Assembly: GCA_025769875.1 (NCBI GenBank)
Contig: JAGFNK010000383.1
Coordinates: 1-50,999 of the forward strand
Source: Russula earlei
Lineage: Eukaryota > Basidiomycota > Agaricomycetes > Russulales > Russulaceae
Reading direction: 5' to 3'
Length of the DNA stretch: 50,999 bases
The notes below the pieces were generated by a model. That model saw only the letters and a list, made by a program, of their open reading frames with translations. It was not told the origin of the DNA and did no database searches. A program made the position numbers and the translations under genes. Position 1 is the first letter of the stretch. Every line of letters begins with the position of its first letter. Below, piece by piece: positions 1-10,340 of the stretch.

Positions 1-467
1 CGTCAAACAATTTAATCTAGCAAGCTTTGAGGTGTGTAGTTCTGTAATACACCCTCCAGACATAGACTTCCCCTTCGGTCCACCTCCATTACTTGTTTAA
101 CTCATCTATACATCGCCATTTGGAGACACTGCCCCCCATTTACTGATTTGTGTACCAGGTGTCTTTCCTCCTCACTTCCATTCATGACTTCCTTGACAGC
201 AGGGTCTATTACTCATATGCTTACTTAAGGGTAGCCAAGGGAGGGTATATATCATTTGAGAATAGCTTCCTTGAACTCCCAAGACAACCTCCATCTTTAC
301 CCCACCTTGTCTCACTTTTGCTTCCTCCCACGTCTCCCTTTGAATCCCTTGCTTACTTTGGATCCCCTTCATCCAAGTGTCATCAATATAGTCACCTAGT
401 GCACAGTTCTTAAAAGTAAGAACTACCCTTGTAACACTAGAACAAGAGAATTGAAACATTTTCTGCA
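1..467. other. No recognised gene
   Basis: I see no convincing coding region, RNA gene or repeat end in this stretch. Short open frames of 87-95 codons exist on both strands but show no motif and no continuity with the coding region that starts near position 468. It may be the 5' part of element I, whose 5' LTR is not in the window. Confidence 0.5.
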
Positions 468-1332
468 GTGCCTCCGAGATTCACAGTTTCCCCCAACCTG
501 AGCGACTCAGAGTACAACTCAGAAGACAACGCCATCCTTCACCAGAGGGAGCTCATTTTCAACCATCTCCCACCTCTTTGAGACATCTACTTTCCCCCCA
601 TTTCCATTGTCAACATCTACAACTGCCAACAAATTGATGCGTGGTTGCACAATGCTGACATCCTCTGAGATCTAGTAGGCCTCCTCCCTTTTGGTCAAAT
701 CCTGAATCAGGTGCAATACAACCTCTTCATTGACACCCTGATCCACCTAGTTGAACCTGCTCGACGTCAACTACTATTCTGGTACCTTTCGAACTCAAGA
801 GACTTCGAAGGACATCCTACTAGCATCCTCACCCTCACCAACAGCAATGAGAAGCTGTGGACTGAAGTAATCTTCCCACAGCACTATGCTCTCATCCAAG
901 AATTACTCGAAGGACAGGCCTTGTACTACCTGACCCTTTTCACCCTCATGCATGAGCACATTGCAGTGCAGTGCAACTACCTTTGCCTCAACAGATCCAT
1001 GCAAGGGGGACAAGCTACCCTCCAGCTGGCCTATGTGGAGGGAAGAAGATACATTTACAATTGGATCAAAGCAATGTGGACCCACAGCATCATCAATGCC
1101 CCACAGAATCTTGTCAACCCTGCAGGTCTATATTCTCCTCCCCCTGCAGTCTACACCAGTCCCCCCATCCCAGAACAACTTTCAACTATCAGTCAACCCC
1201 TCACCCCTGTGACAAGGTGAACTCAGCCTAGCAGCCTCATCACCCATTGGTCCCCCACTCTGACCCGCCCAGGAGTCTGCCTTTGCCTCCAAGAAGTGTG
1301 TCACTGTGGTTTCCAACCCAACACACCTCCCA
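468..1332 (+). pseudogene. Upstream ORF of element I, part 1 (unknown protein)
   Basis: One frame stays open from about 468 past 1,220 except for two TGA stops (near 581 and 669), and both could derive from CGA. The longest stop-free stretch from a Met is 711-1,220 (169 codons). The N-terminal part is acidic (residues such as SDSEYNSEDNA); the middle is rich in Leu, Tyr and aromatic residues; the C-terminal part near 1,120-1,210 is Pro/Ser-rich. I do not recognise a domain. The reading frame runs into LTR-A copy 1, and probably continues on the far side of it, upstream of the gypsy gag. It could be a Gag-like structural protein or an accessory ORF of element I. The sequence shows a decayed coding region; the link to element I is inferred from position and strand only. 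Confidence 0.45.
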
Positions 1333-2217
1333 TGTCACAGTAACTAGCCGTGTCAGTTCACAAACAGAAAACAAGTCAATGATAGAGAGGTGTTCAAGAA
1401 ACGGGCTGGTTCCTGTGTATAATGAGTAAGGATCCCTGCAGTGGTCGAAGTGTTTTATGCTAAACAGGTTATGGCCAATAGACCCTTCCTAGTACAACTC
1501 AGTCCGTTGAGAAGCTAGGGTAAGTTTGTAATGGGATAGACTAGGGCTGGTTCCACTAGCTATATGCGTTCAAGTCCGTCGGGACCTTGAACAACGCAGA
1601 GAGAGTAGAGGAAGGTAGGTCTTAAAGGAGGAGAGCTCTTCTCAGGGGAGTGAAGAGAGACTCTTAGGGAAGGAAGGGAAAGGCGAAGAGTAGATAGTGG
1701 ATGGTGTGTTGAGAGTTGATGAAATGGAGAGGTAGTTGTGAGTTAAGTTTGTGAGAGTGAAGTTGGGTTGCAGGCGAATATGTTTGGACAAGAGTAGGTT
1801 GGATTCTACAAGAGACCAAGCTTAGGGCTTTGGTCACAAAGTACTGAGCTTATATATACAGGAGAAGCGCAGCAATAGCTGCGCTTTGACTGTGCTACTA
1901 GTATAGTAGGAGTCATAATAAGTAGGAGTCATAGGAATGAGGTCACGAATGAGTCAGAACCAAGTAACTGTGCTGCACAGTAGGTGCGCAAGCATTGCAC
2001 AGTCGAAACTAAGAAGTGAACATCAATGGAAAGAGAACCAAACAAAGGGAAAGTAACAGCAATCCAGTGTTACCTGGACATGTATGGATCACATGATAAC
2101 ACAGAAAGGATCACGAGACGTAAGAGATCACAAGACCAGTAAGTAAAGGGACGTACGCAAGCAAGCAGTCCATAGCAAAAGGTAAGAAGTAAACGTAAAA
2201 AGGAAAATGGTGTAACA
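1333..2217 (-). mobile_element. Solo LTR, family A, copy 1
   Basis: On the minus strand it begins TGTTACACC and ends GTGACA, matching copies at 4,132 and 38,553 along its whole length. The flanks TCCCA (1,328-1,332) and CCCCA (2,218-2,222) differ at one base and are probably a decayed 5-bp target duplication. No internal element is attached, so it is a solo LTR left by LTR-LTR recombination. A TATATATA stretch (about 1,852-1,859) precedes the likely transcription start on the minus strand. Confidence 0.88.
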
Positions 2218-3640
2218 CCCCATGCCACCAGGTATAAACCTGTGGACCCCAGGAGATAGACATCTCCTGCACCAACCACTCTGGCACCCTCTCACAGACG
2301 AAGAGGCCGCTGCTCTGCTTCTGCAGTTTCAAGCTCCTGAGTAGATTGTCCTCTACCCCTTACTCCCCCAGTCATCCCAGTTCCACTTCCTTTTACTAGC
2401 GGTCAATTAACCCCTTTTGCTACTCCTTTAGTAGAGCATTTAAGTAGTAATGAATCTCCCCCAGGGTCTATTGTCAGTTTACGGTGCTACTTCCCAGAAT
2501 TAGCATACTTAGGATCAGTTCTACCCCATAGAATGTGCAGAGAATTATTAGACTTCAAGAATCATTGCAAAGAACTGTGGCATGCATGAACACAAGCCTT
2601 TGCATAGACCACCCCATTGAAGAAATCAGTCAGTTCGCTCTGCACCCCTTAGACTTTGAAGGTTTTCTCTGGAAAGGCCACGTAGCCATAACATACTCTG
2701 GCATTACCAAAGAGTATTTCTGCATTGCCCAAAACCCTCAACAATGACAAAGGGGCATCCCCCACATTACTCCCAGCCTATGCCATCACATACCCCTAGG
2801 ACGCAACTCACTGGACCATCGTTCCTCTATAGGATCCCAGTAGCCACTTACACAGAAGTAGTAAAAGGCGAAGGCCTGTACAAACCACATGACCATAGGA
2901 AATGCATCTTCCACCTCACGAGAAAGGATCAACACCTTTTTGTATTATCATTTTATTGCAAGGACCCCTACTGCTACTGTCACAAGGATTGGCATTACAC
3001 CCGTGTCTGGCACAGGTCTTGGGACTAATAGCCCACCATTCAACCAGCAATGTACACAGAGGTTGTAAAGGGGGAGAACCTTTACAAACCAATATGCTTC
3101 ATTTGGCATATCTATTATCGCACACCAGAAGAACATCACCACTCTCTAGAGCACCGCTACTTCTGTAGGGACCCATATTGCCTGTGGCACCAAGACTGGC
3201 ACCACTAGTGAATGAGCCAAAGTCTGGAAGAAGAGATATCTTGAAGACCCCTTACAGAAAGTGAACAACTACAAATTCCTGTCTTCTTCCACAACATTGA
3301 CTATAACATCACTGGAGAATACTACAGCGGCTTCTGTAGAGACCGATCTGTCACCCAATATGATACCCTTTACAACCCTTGGACCTTAGATGCAAGGAAA
3401 GACTGGGACGAAGAAGACATCAAACTCACTCAAGGAACTCTTCAAACTCTCATCCCAGAGATCACCTTCCTTTGCAACTTTGACCTCCTCACTGGAACTG
3501 CGACATTCCAAGGTTGAACAGTTCACTGGAGTAGGAATTTGGAACTATTCACATATTGAAACCACAAGCCAGTCGATTTTTCGACCGCTCAGGAAGAAGC
3601 AGAACAAGTGGAAGTTACCCACACCCTTGAAGCTACAGTA
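2218..3640 (+). pseudogene. Upstream ORF of element I, part 2, with tandem Cys/His modules
   Basis: The coding signal passes through all three frames, so several frameshifts have occurred. Frame 2 holds two related modules at about 2,855-2,995 and 3,050-3,202. Each opens with YTEVVKGE, continues LYKP and ends with a Cys/His cluster of spacing C-X4-C-X2-H-X3-H (2,957-2,995, core CKDPYC; 3,164-3,202, core CRDPYC). A third, poorer module follows near 3,290-3,360 and keeps only one Cys. The modules are separated by TAA-TAG stops at about 3,025-3,030. The spacing suggests a zinc-binding fold, but I do not recognise the family. It sits just before the Pro/Ala linker of the gypsy gag, so it may be a gag extension or a separate ORF. 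Function is unknown. Confidence 0.5.
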
Positions 3641-4131
3641 GAAACTGCATCAAGGGTTCTATCACAGGTTACCAGAGCCCTCACCCCTGCACAGGGGAAT
3701 ACTCCAACACCAGGCCCATCTAGAGTACCAGGAGGATTTGACTCCCCAGAACCAAGCCATCTTCCCACTCCTGTAACAGTAGGACAATGCACAGTAGCGG
3801 CGCCCCCCACCACAACCTCTGTCTCCTACATGAACAACACAAACTCCTGCTCTTCCAGTCAGAGCTCAAACAGGGCCAGCACCACCAGCACCACCAGCAC
3901 CACCACCGGTAGCACCTGCACAAGCAGCACTGCCAGCACCCCTCGCACCACCAGCTCCAGCTCTGCCACCACCTCCTGTACAACTGGCTCCAATGGCAGC
4001 ACCAGCTCCTGCCCAGGTACAACAGAATCGTATCATTGGGACTGCCCCAGAAGCCTTTGATGGCAAAGCGGAGAATGCGAAAACATTCTGGGCTGCCTTA
4101 GACAACTATTACTACATCAACCTGGACTTGT
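3641..4131 (+). pseudogene. gag: Ty3/gypsy gag, N-terminal part (element I)
   Basis: In the frame of position 3,993 this encodes a long Pro/Ala-rich linker followed by IIGTAPEAFDGKAENAKTFW and a tyrosine-rich stretch, the typical start of the fungal gypsy Gag domain. Gag forms the virus-like particle that packages the RNA in the cytoplasm. The same DNA is open in a second frame (3,608-4,060) that gives only a Ser/Thr-rich low-complexity product, which I take as a shadow over most of the linker. Coding stops at 4,131 because LTR-A copy 2 is inserted there with a perfect CTTGT duplication; the domain resumes at 5,066. The frame relation to the upstream modules is unclear. Confidence 0.75.
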
Positions 4132-5065
4132 TGTTACACCATTTTCCTTTTACGTTTACCTCTTACCTTTTGCTATGGACTGCTTGTTTGCGTACGTCCC
4201 TTTACTTACTGGTCTTGTGATCTCTTACGTCTTGTGATCTCTTACGTCTTGTGATCTCTTACGTCTTGTGATCTCTTACGTCTTGTGATCCCTTCTGTGT
4301 TATCATGTGACCCATACACGTCCAGGTAACACTGGATTGCTGTTACTTTCCCTTTGTTTGGTTCTCTTTCCATTTATATTCACTTCTTAGTTTCGACTGT
4401 GCAATGCTGCACACCTACTGTGCAGCACAGTTACTTGGTTCTGACTCATTCGTGGCCTCATTCCTATGACTCCTACTTATTATGACTCCTACTATACTAG
4501 TAGCACAGTCAAAGCGCAACTATTGCTGCGCTTCTCCTGTATATATAAGCTCAGTACTTTGTGACCAAAGCCCTAAGCTTGGTCTCTTGTAGAATCCAAC
4601 CTACTCTTGTCCAAACATATTTGCCTGCAACCCACTTCACTCTCACAAACTTAACCCACAACTACCTCTCCATTTCATCAACTCTCAACACACCATCCAC
4701 CATCTACTCTTCGCCTTTCCCTTCCTTTCCTAAGAGTCTCTCTTCACTCTCCTGAGAAGAGCTCTCCTCCTTTAAGACCTACCTTCCTCTACTCTCTCTG
4801 CGTTGTTCAAGGTCCCCGATGGACTTGAACGCATATAGCTAGTGGAACCAGCCCTAGTCTATCCCATTACAAACTTACCCTAGCTTCTCAACGGACCGAG
4901 TCATACTAGGAAGGGTCTATTGGCCATAACCTGTTTAGCATAAAACACTTCGACCACTGCAGGGATCCTTACTCATTATACACGGGAACCAGCCCGTTTC
5001 TTGAACACCTCTCTATCATTGACTTGCTTTCCGCTTGTAAACTGACATGGCTAGTTACCGTGACA
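4132..5065 (+). mobile_element. Solo LTR, family A, copy 2, with perfect target duplication
   Basis: It starts TGTTACACC and ends ACCGTGACA, with identical 5-bp flanks CTTGT (4,127-4,131 and 5,066-5,070). It lies inside the gag domain of element I, and removing it rejoins the reading frame. A TATATATAAG stretch near 4,541 is the likely promoter element. It is 49 bp longer than copy 1, mainly because of the 17-bp tandem repeat at 4,214-4,298. A TGACTCA motif lies at 4,442-4,448. Confidence 0.95.
4214..4298 (+). repeat. Tandem repeat of a 17-bp unit inside LTR-A copy 2
   Basis: The unit CTTGTGATCTCTTACGT occurs four times without change (4,214-4,281), followed by a fifth, decayed unit. The other two LTR-A copies carry one unit, so this is a local expansion after or during amplification of this copy. 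Confidence 0.95.
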
Positions 5066-5915
5066 CTTGTTCCTAGATGAAGGAAAGAGGGTTGCAGCGG
5101 CCCTTACGCACTTCATAATTGGTACCCTAGCAGGGACATGGGCCTGAGAACTAATGACAAAGGCTCAGGCCTTACAACCAATCAACTATGGCTCCTGGCA
5201 AGACTTTAAAACAGCATTTGCTGATCACTTCATTCCAGCAGATGCGCAACTGTAATCGAATGCCTTAATGCACTCCCTTTGACAAGGCAACACCCCGTTC
5301 AATGAATGGTACCAAAAGTGGTCCCATCATGCAACCCGCTCACAAGCAGATGAAAACACTAGAATGTTTGCTTTCCGCCGTAACCTGAGTCAAGGAATCC
5401 ACACCAAGATATTGGGTATAATGCCTGTGCCTACCACCTTAGCAGCACTAGTCGAGAAGGCATGTGAATTTGATCAAGTGTATCACATGTGGATGTCACC
5501 GTCATTCTGTACAGGAAAACTGCCTGTATGAACAAGGGGTCTAACCACTAACGACCTGGATACCCCAGTAGAAATCAATCTCTACCAGGGGGAACCAGGT
5601 GAACAACATGGGAACAACAATGCCCTGTGCAACACTCTCACAAAAGCTGAGAAGCAACAATGCACAGAGTTGAAACAGTGCTACTACTGCGGCAAACCCA
5701 ACCATATGGCCAAAGACTGCAGGTCTCAGAAAGCCACTGCTCATTCTTGCCGCCCCAGACAATCCTCGCAGACAGCAGTCCATTCAGCTACCATACAGGA
5801 AAAACAGCCTGAACAGAAAGACACTGACCTGGTTCCTATTGCTTCTCTTGTAACTTGGCAAGAAAGTCTCGCCACTAACATTCTGCATCCCCATTCTGCT
5901 CCTATGGATTTTTGA
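5066..5915 (+). pseudogene. gag: Ty3/gypsy gag, C-terminal part with CCHC zinc knuckle (element I)
   Basis: The Gag capsid-like domain resumes after the LTR-A insertion (the motif WQDFKTAFADHFIP is typical of gypsy Gag) and continues through NTRMFAFRRNLSQGI to a nucleocapsid knuckle CYYCGKPNHMAKDC at 5,679-5,720 (C-X2-C-X4-H-X4-C), which binds the genomic RNA. In-frame TGA stops lie near 5,145, 5,252, 5,281 and 5,529; several fit a CGA origin. Two or more frame changes may also be present. The frame ends with TGA at about 5,913. The protease follows about 110 bases later in another frame, as is common in decayed gag-pol genes. Confidence 0.85.
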
Positions 5916-6025
5916 TAGAACCCCTTAGTGCACCACTAAGGAATATGGTACAGATTGCCACTATACCTGTATAAATCAATTACCCCAAAGTCTTTACAAA
6001 GAATATAAGATCCCCTTCCATAGCC

Positions 6026-6374
6026 TTGAATGTAACACTCATGGGGAAACTCAGCAGCAAAGAAATTGGTGCGAGTGCCCTCATAGACAGTGGGGCAGAA
6101 GGAATGATCATCCATGAGCAATTTGTGAACCAACATAATCTCCACCTTTGCAGCTTACAAAAGCCTCTACCAGTGCAGAATGTAGATGGCACCACAAACA
6201 CTAATGGCTTAATCAGATATAGCACCATCCAACGGTTATGAATCAAAGCAATGGGAGGCATGCATGACGAACAGGCAGAATTCCTTGTTACCAACATAGG
6301 AGACCATGACATTATCCTGGGTACTGATTGGCTATGACACCATAACCCGGACATCAATTGGACCAATGACACTA
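6026..6374 (+). pseudogene. Ty3/gypsy aspartic protease (element I)
   Basis: The segment encodes a retropepsin-like protease that would cut the Gag-Pol polyprotein. The active-site loop is IDSGAEG (Asp codon at 6,086-6,088), and a second conserved stretch, DHDIILGTDWL, lies just before 6,335. TGA stops occur at about 6,239 (after IQRL) and 6,336 (after DWL). The open part from a Met is only 71 codons. At 6,373-6,374 the coding sequence is cut by the pogo-like transposon, and it continues at 9,195 (duplicated TA). Catalytic residues look kept, but stops make it inactive. Confidence 0.85.
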
Positions 6375-6429
6375 CTGTAGGCTACCCATTAGTCAGACAG
6401 CTTAAGTAAGCTACCCATTAGTCAGACAG
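6375..6429 (+). repeat. Left inverted repeat of the pogo-like element, with an internal direct repeat
   Basis: The 20-mer GCTACCCATTAGTCAGACAG occurs twice (6,381-6,400 and 6,410-6,429) separated by CTTAAGTAA. The doubled motif resembles a paired transposase-binding site. Confidence 0.95.
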
Positions 6430-6743
6430 AACGTGTGGGCATACGTACAATAAAGATTGAGATTTCTTTTAACCTGGGGGTCAAAGTGCTGATTAATGGG
6501 AGTCCACAGTTTTTTTTGGGTGTCAAAAGACCCCTGTTTGATGATTTCCCCTTTCTGGGATTTTTGGAGAGGATGTCATGCACAATGTTAGAGTTTGAGT
6601 CGTTTGAGTCAGCACTTCAAATCGGCATTGTTGGCTGATCATGTATGTTCCTTATCCCTCATCCCTTCCACAACGCCACTACACTGCAGGGTGCTTAAAC
6701 ACACATCAATTCATGCCTCCCAATTTGAAGCGAAAGCAGATGG

Positions 6744-9018
6744 GACAATGCATATGAGGACCGCATTCAAGCAGCGATCACAGAGTGGCAGGGGGGCCTT
6801 TTCAAAAGCAGATGAGCAGCTGCAATCACGCATGAGGTGAGGAGCTGCTTGTTCTTCTTGCTGACTCTATTAAACACTCTTAGATTCCTCATCAAACACT
6901 GAGTGACCGCATCAATGGGCGTTGTTCCAGGAAGGATTCACATGAGGGCCAACAATTGCTCTTGGAGAGGCAGGAAGAGTGCTGGTCACTTGGATCGACC
7001 ACAAGGCTTTGATGGCCAAGCCCATGGACCAGATGGAGGTCAACTCCATTGTATATGATATCTCTGGTGTCATGCCAGGTATCAACTGGCACTCTCGATT
7101 CCGGATGTGGCACATGGACCTTCAACTCTCAAAGCCAAGTTCCCTGGACCCCAAGCATGCACAGAATTTTAATTCTTTGAATGTCACTTGTTACTTTGAA
7201 CTGGTTAAGCAGGTCTACGATGACCATCCAGAGCTCCCACCACAGCACATCTGGAACATGGATGAGAAGGGGATCCAACTTGGTGGGGGCTGCAAATGCT
7301 ACAAACAATTTTACCACATGCACAGCCTCAAGAAGTCAAATTTCTATTGTGTGCGGTCTGACTCTCTCAAACTTGTCACAATTGTCGAGTGCATCTCACC
7401 TTCTGGGCTGTCTGTGCCCCCCACCTTCGTTCTTTCAACTGGGCCTGTCCTGGTGATTCCTGACGAGCTGTCCACTGAAATTGGAGGAATTGCCACATCC
7501 CCAAATGGGTGGACGGACAATGAGATTGGGTCGTTGTGGTTCCATGACACCTTCCTCCCCTTTGCACTGGCCCAGAAGGTCTCCAGTGACCCTGTCATCC
7601 TGTTTGTTGACAGCCACAGCTCTCACAAAACTGATGAACTCCAGGCACTCGCATTTGAGCACAGAGTCATTGTCATTGCCTTCCCCTCCAAGTGCACACA
7701 CAAACTCCAACTGCTCAACATGAAAGTTTTTTCCCAGACACAGCGGAACTGGTCCAACCATTGTGACTGCCACATCTGTGAAAATGTTCATATGACATGG
7801 TACAATGTCATTGTCAAGTACATGAAGGTGCGTGCTCGCACAATGTCCCAGAAACTGCTTGCCTCTGCTTTCTCCTCCACCAGCATCTTTCCATTCAACC
7901 CCCTCATATTCACCGAGGCCAACTTTGCCCCTTCAAAATTGTATTCCACCACCCAGCATGTGCCGGCATCATTTCCTGCAGATGTCCCTTCATCCTCCCC
8001 TCTTCCCTCCACCTGTTCTGACAGCGATGCCTCCTTGGAAGACCTGCTCTCTGAGGAGGTTGAAGACACAACCCCTTTTGACTGGGACATGGACGATGAT
8101 AATGACTTTGACTACAAGCCACCGCAGGGCCATGATCCAGACTCACAACAACCACATGTTTCATTTCCATCCCCTGCCATCCACACCAACCCTGCCCCAT
8201 GCATTCACTTCTCACTTAACTCACCCATGTCCTTGTGTGCCAGTGGCGCTGAACATGTGTCCGTCATACAAAACGCGTCACCTGCCCATGATATCTGTGT
8301 CGACTCCAACTCCTCCCTGTTTCCCAGTCACTTTACTCGCTCTCACAACCCTCCTTCATCCTCTGCGATGTCTATCTCTATCGCCCTTGGTCCCACCCAT
8401 GCACCAATCCCCACCATACCACAGGAGTTTCATTCAGAGATGTCCCGACTCCAGATGACAGTAGAACTACTAGAAAGGGAGCTCGCTATATCCAGGGCAG
8501 AGAGCACCTCTAGCAATGCCCACTGCACCATCATGAAGTGTGTGGCATCAGATGCAAGAAAGGAGCTGGAAAACCAGAAGTGCAAGACATGCCATTCAGT
8601 GAAGACAAGTGTGCGTTATGTCACCCACCCTATGGTTGAAGCACAGTGGCTTGCTGGACAGGAAAAGAAGGCCCAGCTCACCAGAGAAGCTGCTGAGAAG
8701 GCAGCTCAAAAGGTGGTCAATGATGCGGCGCATGAGGTGCAACTCTGGGAGGAAATAGATTCAAGGGTGTTCAGCGGTGAGTCCCAGAGCTGAATCATGA
8801 CAATGTACTCATTCTTTGCAGAATCACTCTCTTCATATAAGCGCAAGGACGATCTCATTGCACTCTCTGGTGCACTTGGCCTCAACATGACAGGCACTGT
8901 CAATGAGCTGGCAACCCAGGTCAAGTCCCACATAGGAGTGCACCATGAGCTCCTTCATCACCCTTGGTTTGGTGGGCTTTTCATTCAAGGCAGACGTCGC
9001 ATGGAGATTAATCAGTAG
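6744..9018 (+). pseudogene. pogo-like DDE transposase, damaged
   Basis: A long open frame (6,979-8,793, opening with a GTG codon) encodes the DDE_1 catalytic region. The first Asp lies in WNMDEKGIQLGG (residue 95 of this frame) and the second in FVDSHSSHK (residue 211). The third position, normally Asp in the QPLDV context, is Asn 247 (QLLNMKV), which should abolish catalysis. Upstream, the helix-turn-helix/CENP-B part is recognisable but split over frames: NAYEDRIQAAITEWQGG near 6,744-6,795 in frame 3, a stop at about 6,819, and TLSDRING near 6,900 in another frame. An intron cannot be excluded. Downstream, after a TGA at 8,791, the same frame goes on to 9,018 with an acidic, Ser-rich linker and coiled coil before the stop and a SAP-like motif after it (about 8,827-8,935). 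It is related to the copy split over 26,940-41,010. Confidence 0.88.
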
Positions 9019-9139
9019 ATACAATGTTTTTTGTTTGCATCCCCCCCCTGAATTACACATTTTTGACATTTGATCTCAGCAATGTAAGGTTCGATCGGTG
9101 GTTCAAAAATTTCATTATGTTTCACATTACTATTTGTGA

Positions 9140-9194
9140 CTGTCCGACTAATGGGTAGCTTACTTAAGCTGTCCGACTAATGGGTAGCCTACAG
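9140..9194 (-). repeat. Right inverted repeat of the pogo-like element
   Basis: It is the reverse complement of the left repeat with two changes (A/G in each of the two 20-mers). The internal direct repeat is kept here too. TA follows at 9,195-9,196. Confidence 0.95.
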
Positions 9195-10340
9195 TATCAC
9201 TTTACAAAACTGCCCAGCAACATGTGTAATGACACAACCCTCCATAACAGTCCCATCAACCCACAGCGCACACGGAGGGTTGATAAAAGCCCTCACCTTC
9301 CCAGAAGATGAAGAACCATCATTCAAACATGTAGCAGCCTTAATATTTTGGGACACACTGGACAAGGAAGAACCCCTTGTTGACCAACACATTCATAGCG
9401 CTTTCCAGTGTTACCCATTACAAATCCAAACAAAGAGTACAACATCTACCAAGTTGGCAAAGAATAACCAGCCAACACAGTCCCTCGAGGAACTAATCCC
9501 AACTGAATTTAAAATCTGGCAAAGCATATTTGATGAACAAGCCTCCCAATGCCTCCCTGCTCATGCACCATGGGATCATGCCATTAACCTCAAACCAGAA
9601 GCCTCACGTAAGGACTGTGGCATCTATAGGCTCACTCCAAAAGAATTAGTGGCCTTGAGGGAGTATCTAGACGAACACCTCAAAAGAGGGACTATCTGCC
9701 CCTCCAAAGCACCAATAGCTAGTCCATTCTTCTTCATAGAAAAGAAAGGTGGTGCCCTGCACCCAGTACAAGACTATCGAGGACTTAATGCCACCACTAT
9801 CAAAGATGCCTACCCCCTACCATTAATCCCAGACCTTATTGACAAACTACAAGGGGCACAATACTTCACAAAGTTTGACATAAGATGGGGATATAACAAC
9901 ATCTGCCTTTGACAAGTGATGAACACCTCACAGCCTTTAAAACACCCTTAGGCCTCTCTGAACCACTTATTATGACCTTTGGCCTTTGTAACACACCAGC
10001 CACGTTCCAACAATTCATGAACAACATCTTAGCACTGCTGATCACAACAGGACATGTTGTGGTATATTTAGACAATATACTAATCCTTGCAAACACCATT
10101 CACAACTTAGATCAATGGACACATAAGGTCCTTAAAATCCTACAGGAACATGACTTATACCTTAAGCCAGAAAAGTGTGCTTTCTGTCAAACGTCCATCA
10201 GCTATCTTGGCATACACATATCCCAAGGACACATATCAATGGACTCGGACAAACTAGTAGGCATAACACAATGGCCAACCCCTAGTAATCTGAAGTTCAA
10301 GCATTCTTAGGCTTTTGTAACTTCTACAGACGTTTCATAC
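9195..10340 (+). pseudogene. pol: Ty3/gypsy reverse transcriptase (element I)
   Basis: The RT copies element RNA into DNA. The segment encodes the RT entry region LNATTIKDAYPLPLI and FTKFDI (first catalytic Asp) up to a frameshift near 9,910. It then resumes with MTFGLCNTPATFQ and VVYLDNILIL, where the usual YLDD is YLDN, and continues to LGIHISQGHISMD. A second frameshift lies near 10,305, and the connection FLGFCNFYRRFI follows in a new frame. The D-to-N change (GAT to AAT after a C) is expected to kill polymerisation. Identity with the fragment at 21,134-21,500 shows the family is present elsewhere in this window. Confidence 0.92.

Larger units (their letters stand above)
6375..9194 (+). 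mobile_element. Complete pogo-like (Tc1/mariner superfamily) DNA transposon
   Basis: The element is 2,820 bp, bounded by 55-bp inverted repeats (6,375-6,429 and 9,140-9,194, two mismatches) and by the dinucleotide TA on both sides (6,373-6,374 and 9,195-9,196). TA target duplication and a DDE transposase with CENP-B-type layout place it in the pogo group. It interrupts the protease-RT region of element I. The transposase inside is damaged (see the gene entry), so this copy cannot move alone, though its ends look usable by a transposase supplied elsewhere. Confidence 0.95.

Noticed and set aside
3866..4105. Gly/Ala/Cys-rich minus-strand frames (3,720-4,105)
   Set aside because: They mirror the Pro/Ala-rich linker of gag on the other strand.
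4214..4298. CRISPR-like array
   Set aside because: The units are directly adjacent 17-mers without spacers, inside an LTR of a eukaryotic retroelement.
6979..8793. 604-codon transposase frame as a domesticated host gene
   Set aside because: It lies between intact inverted repeats with TA duplications, lost its third catalytic Asp, has a broken N terminus and a premature stop. Nothing suggests host use.
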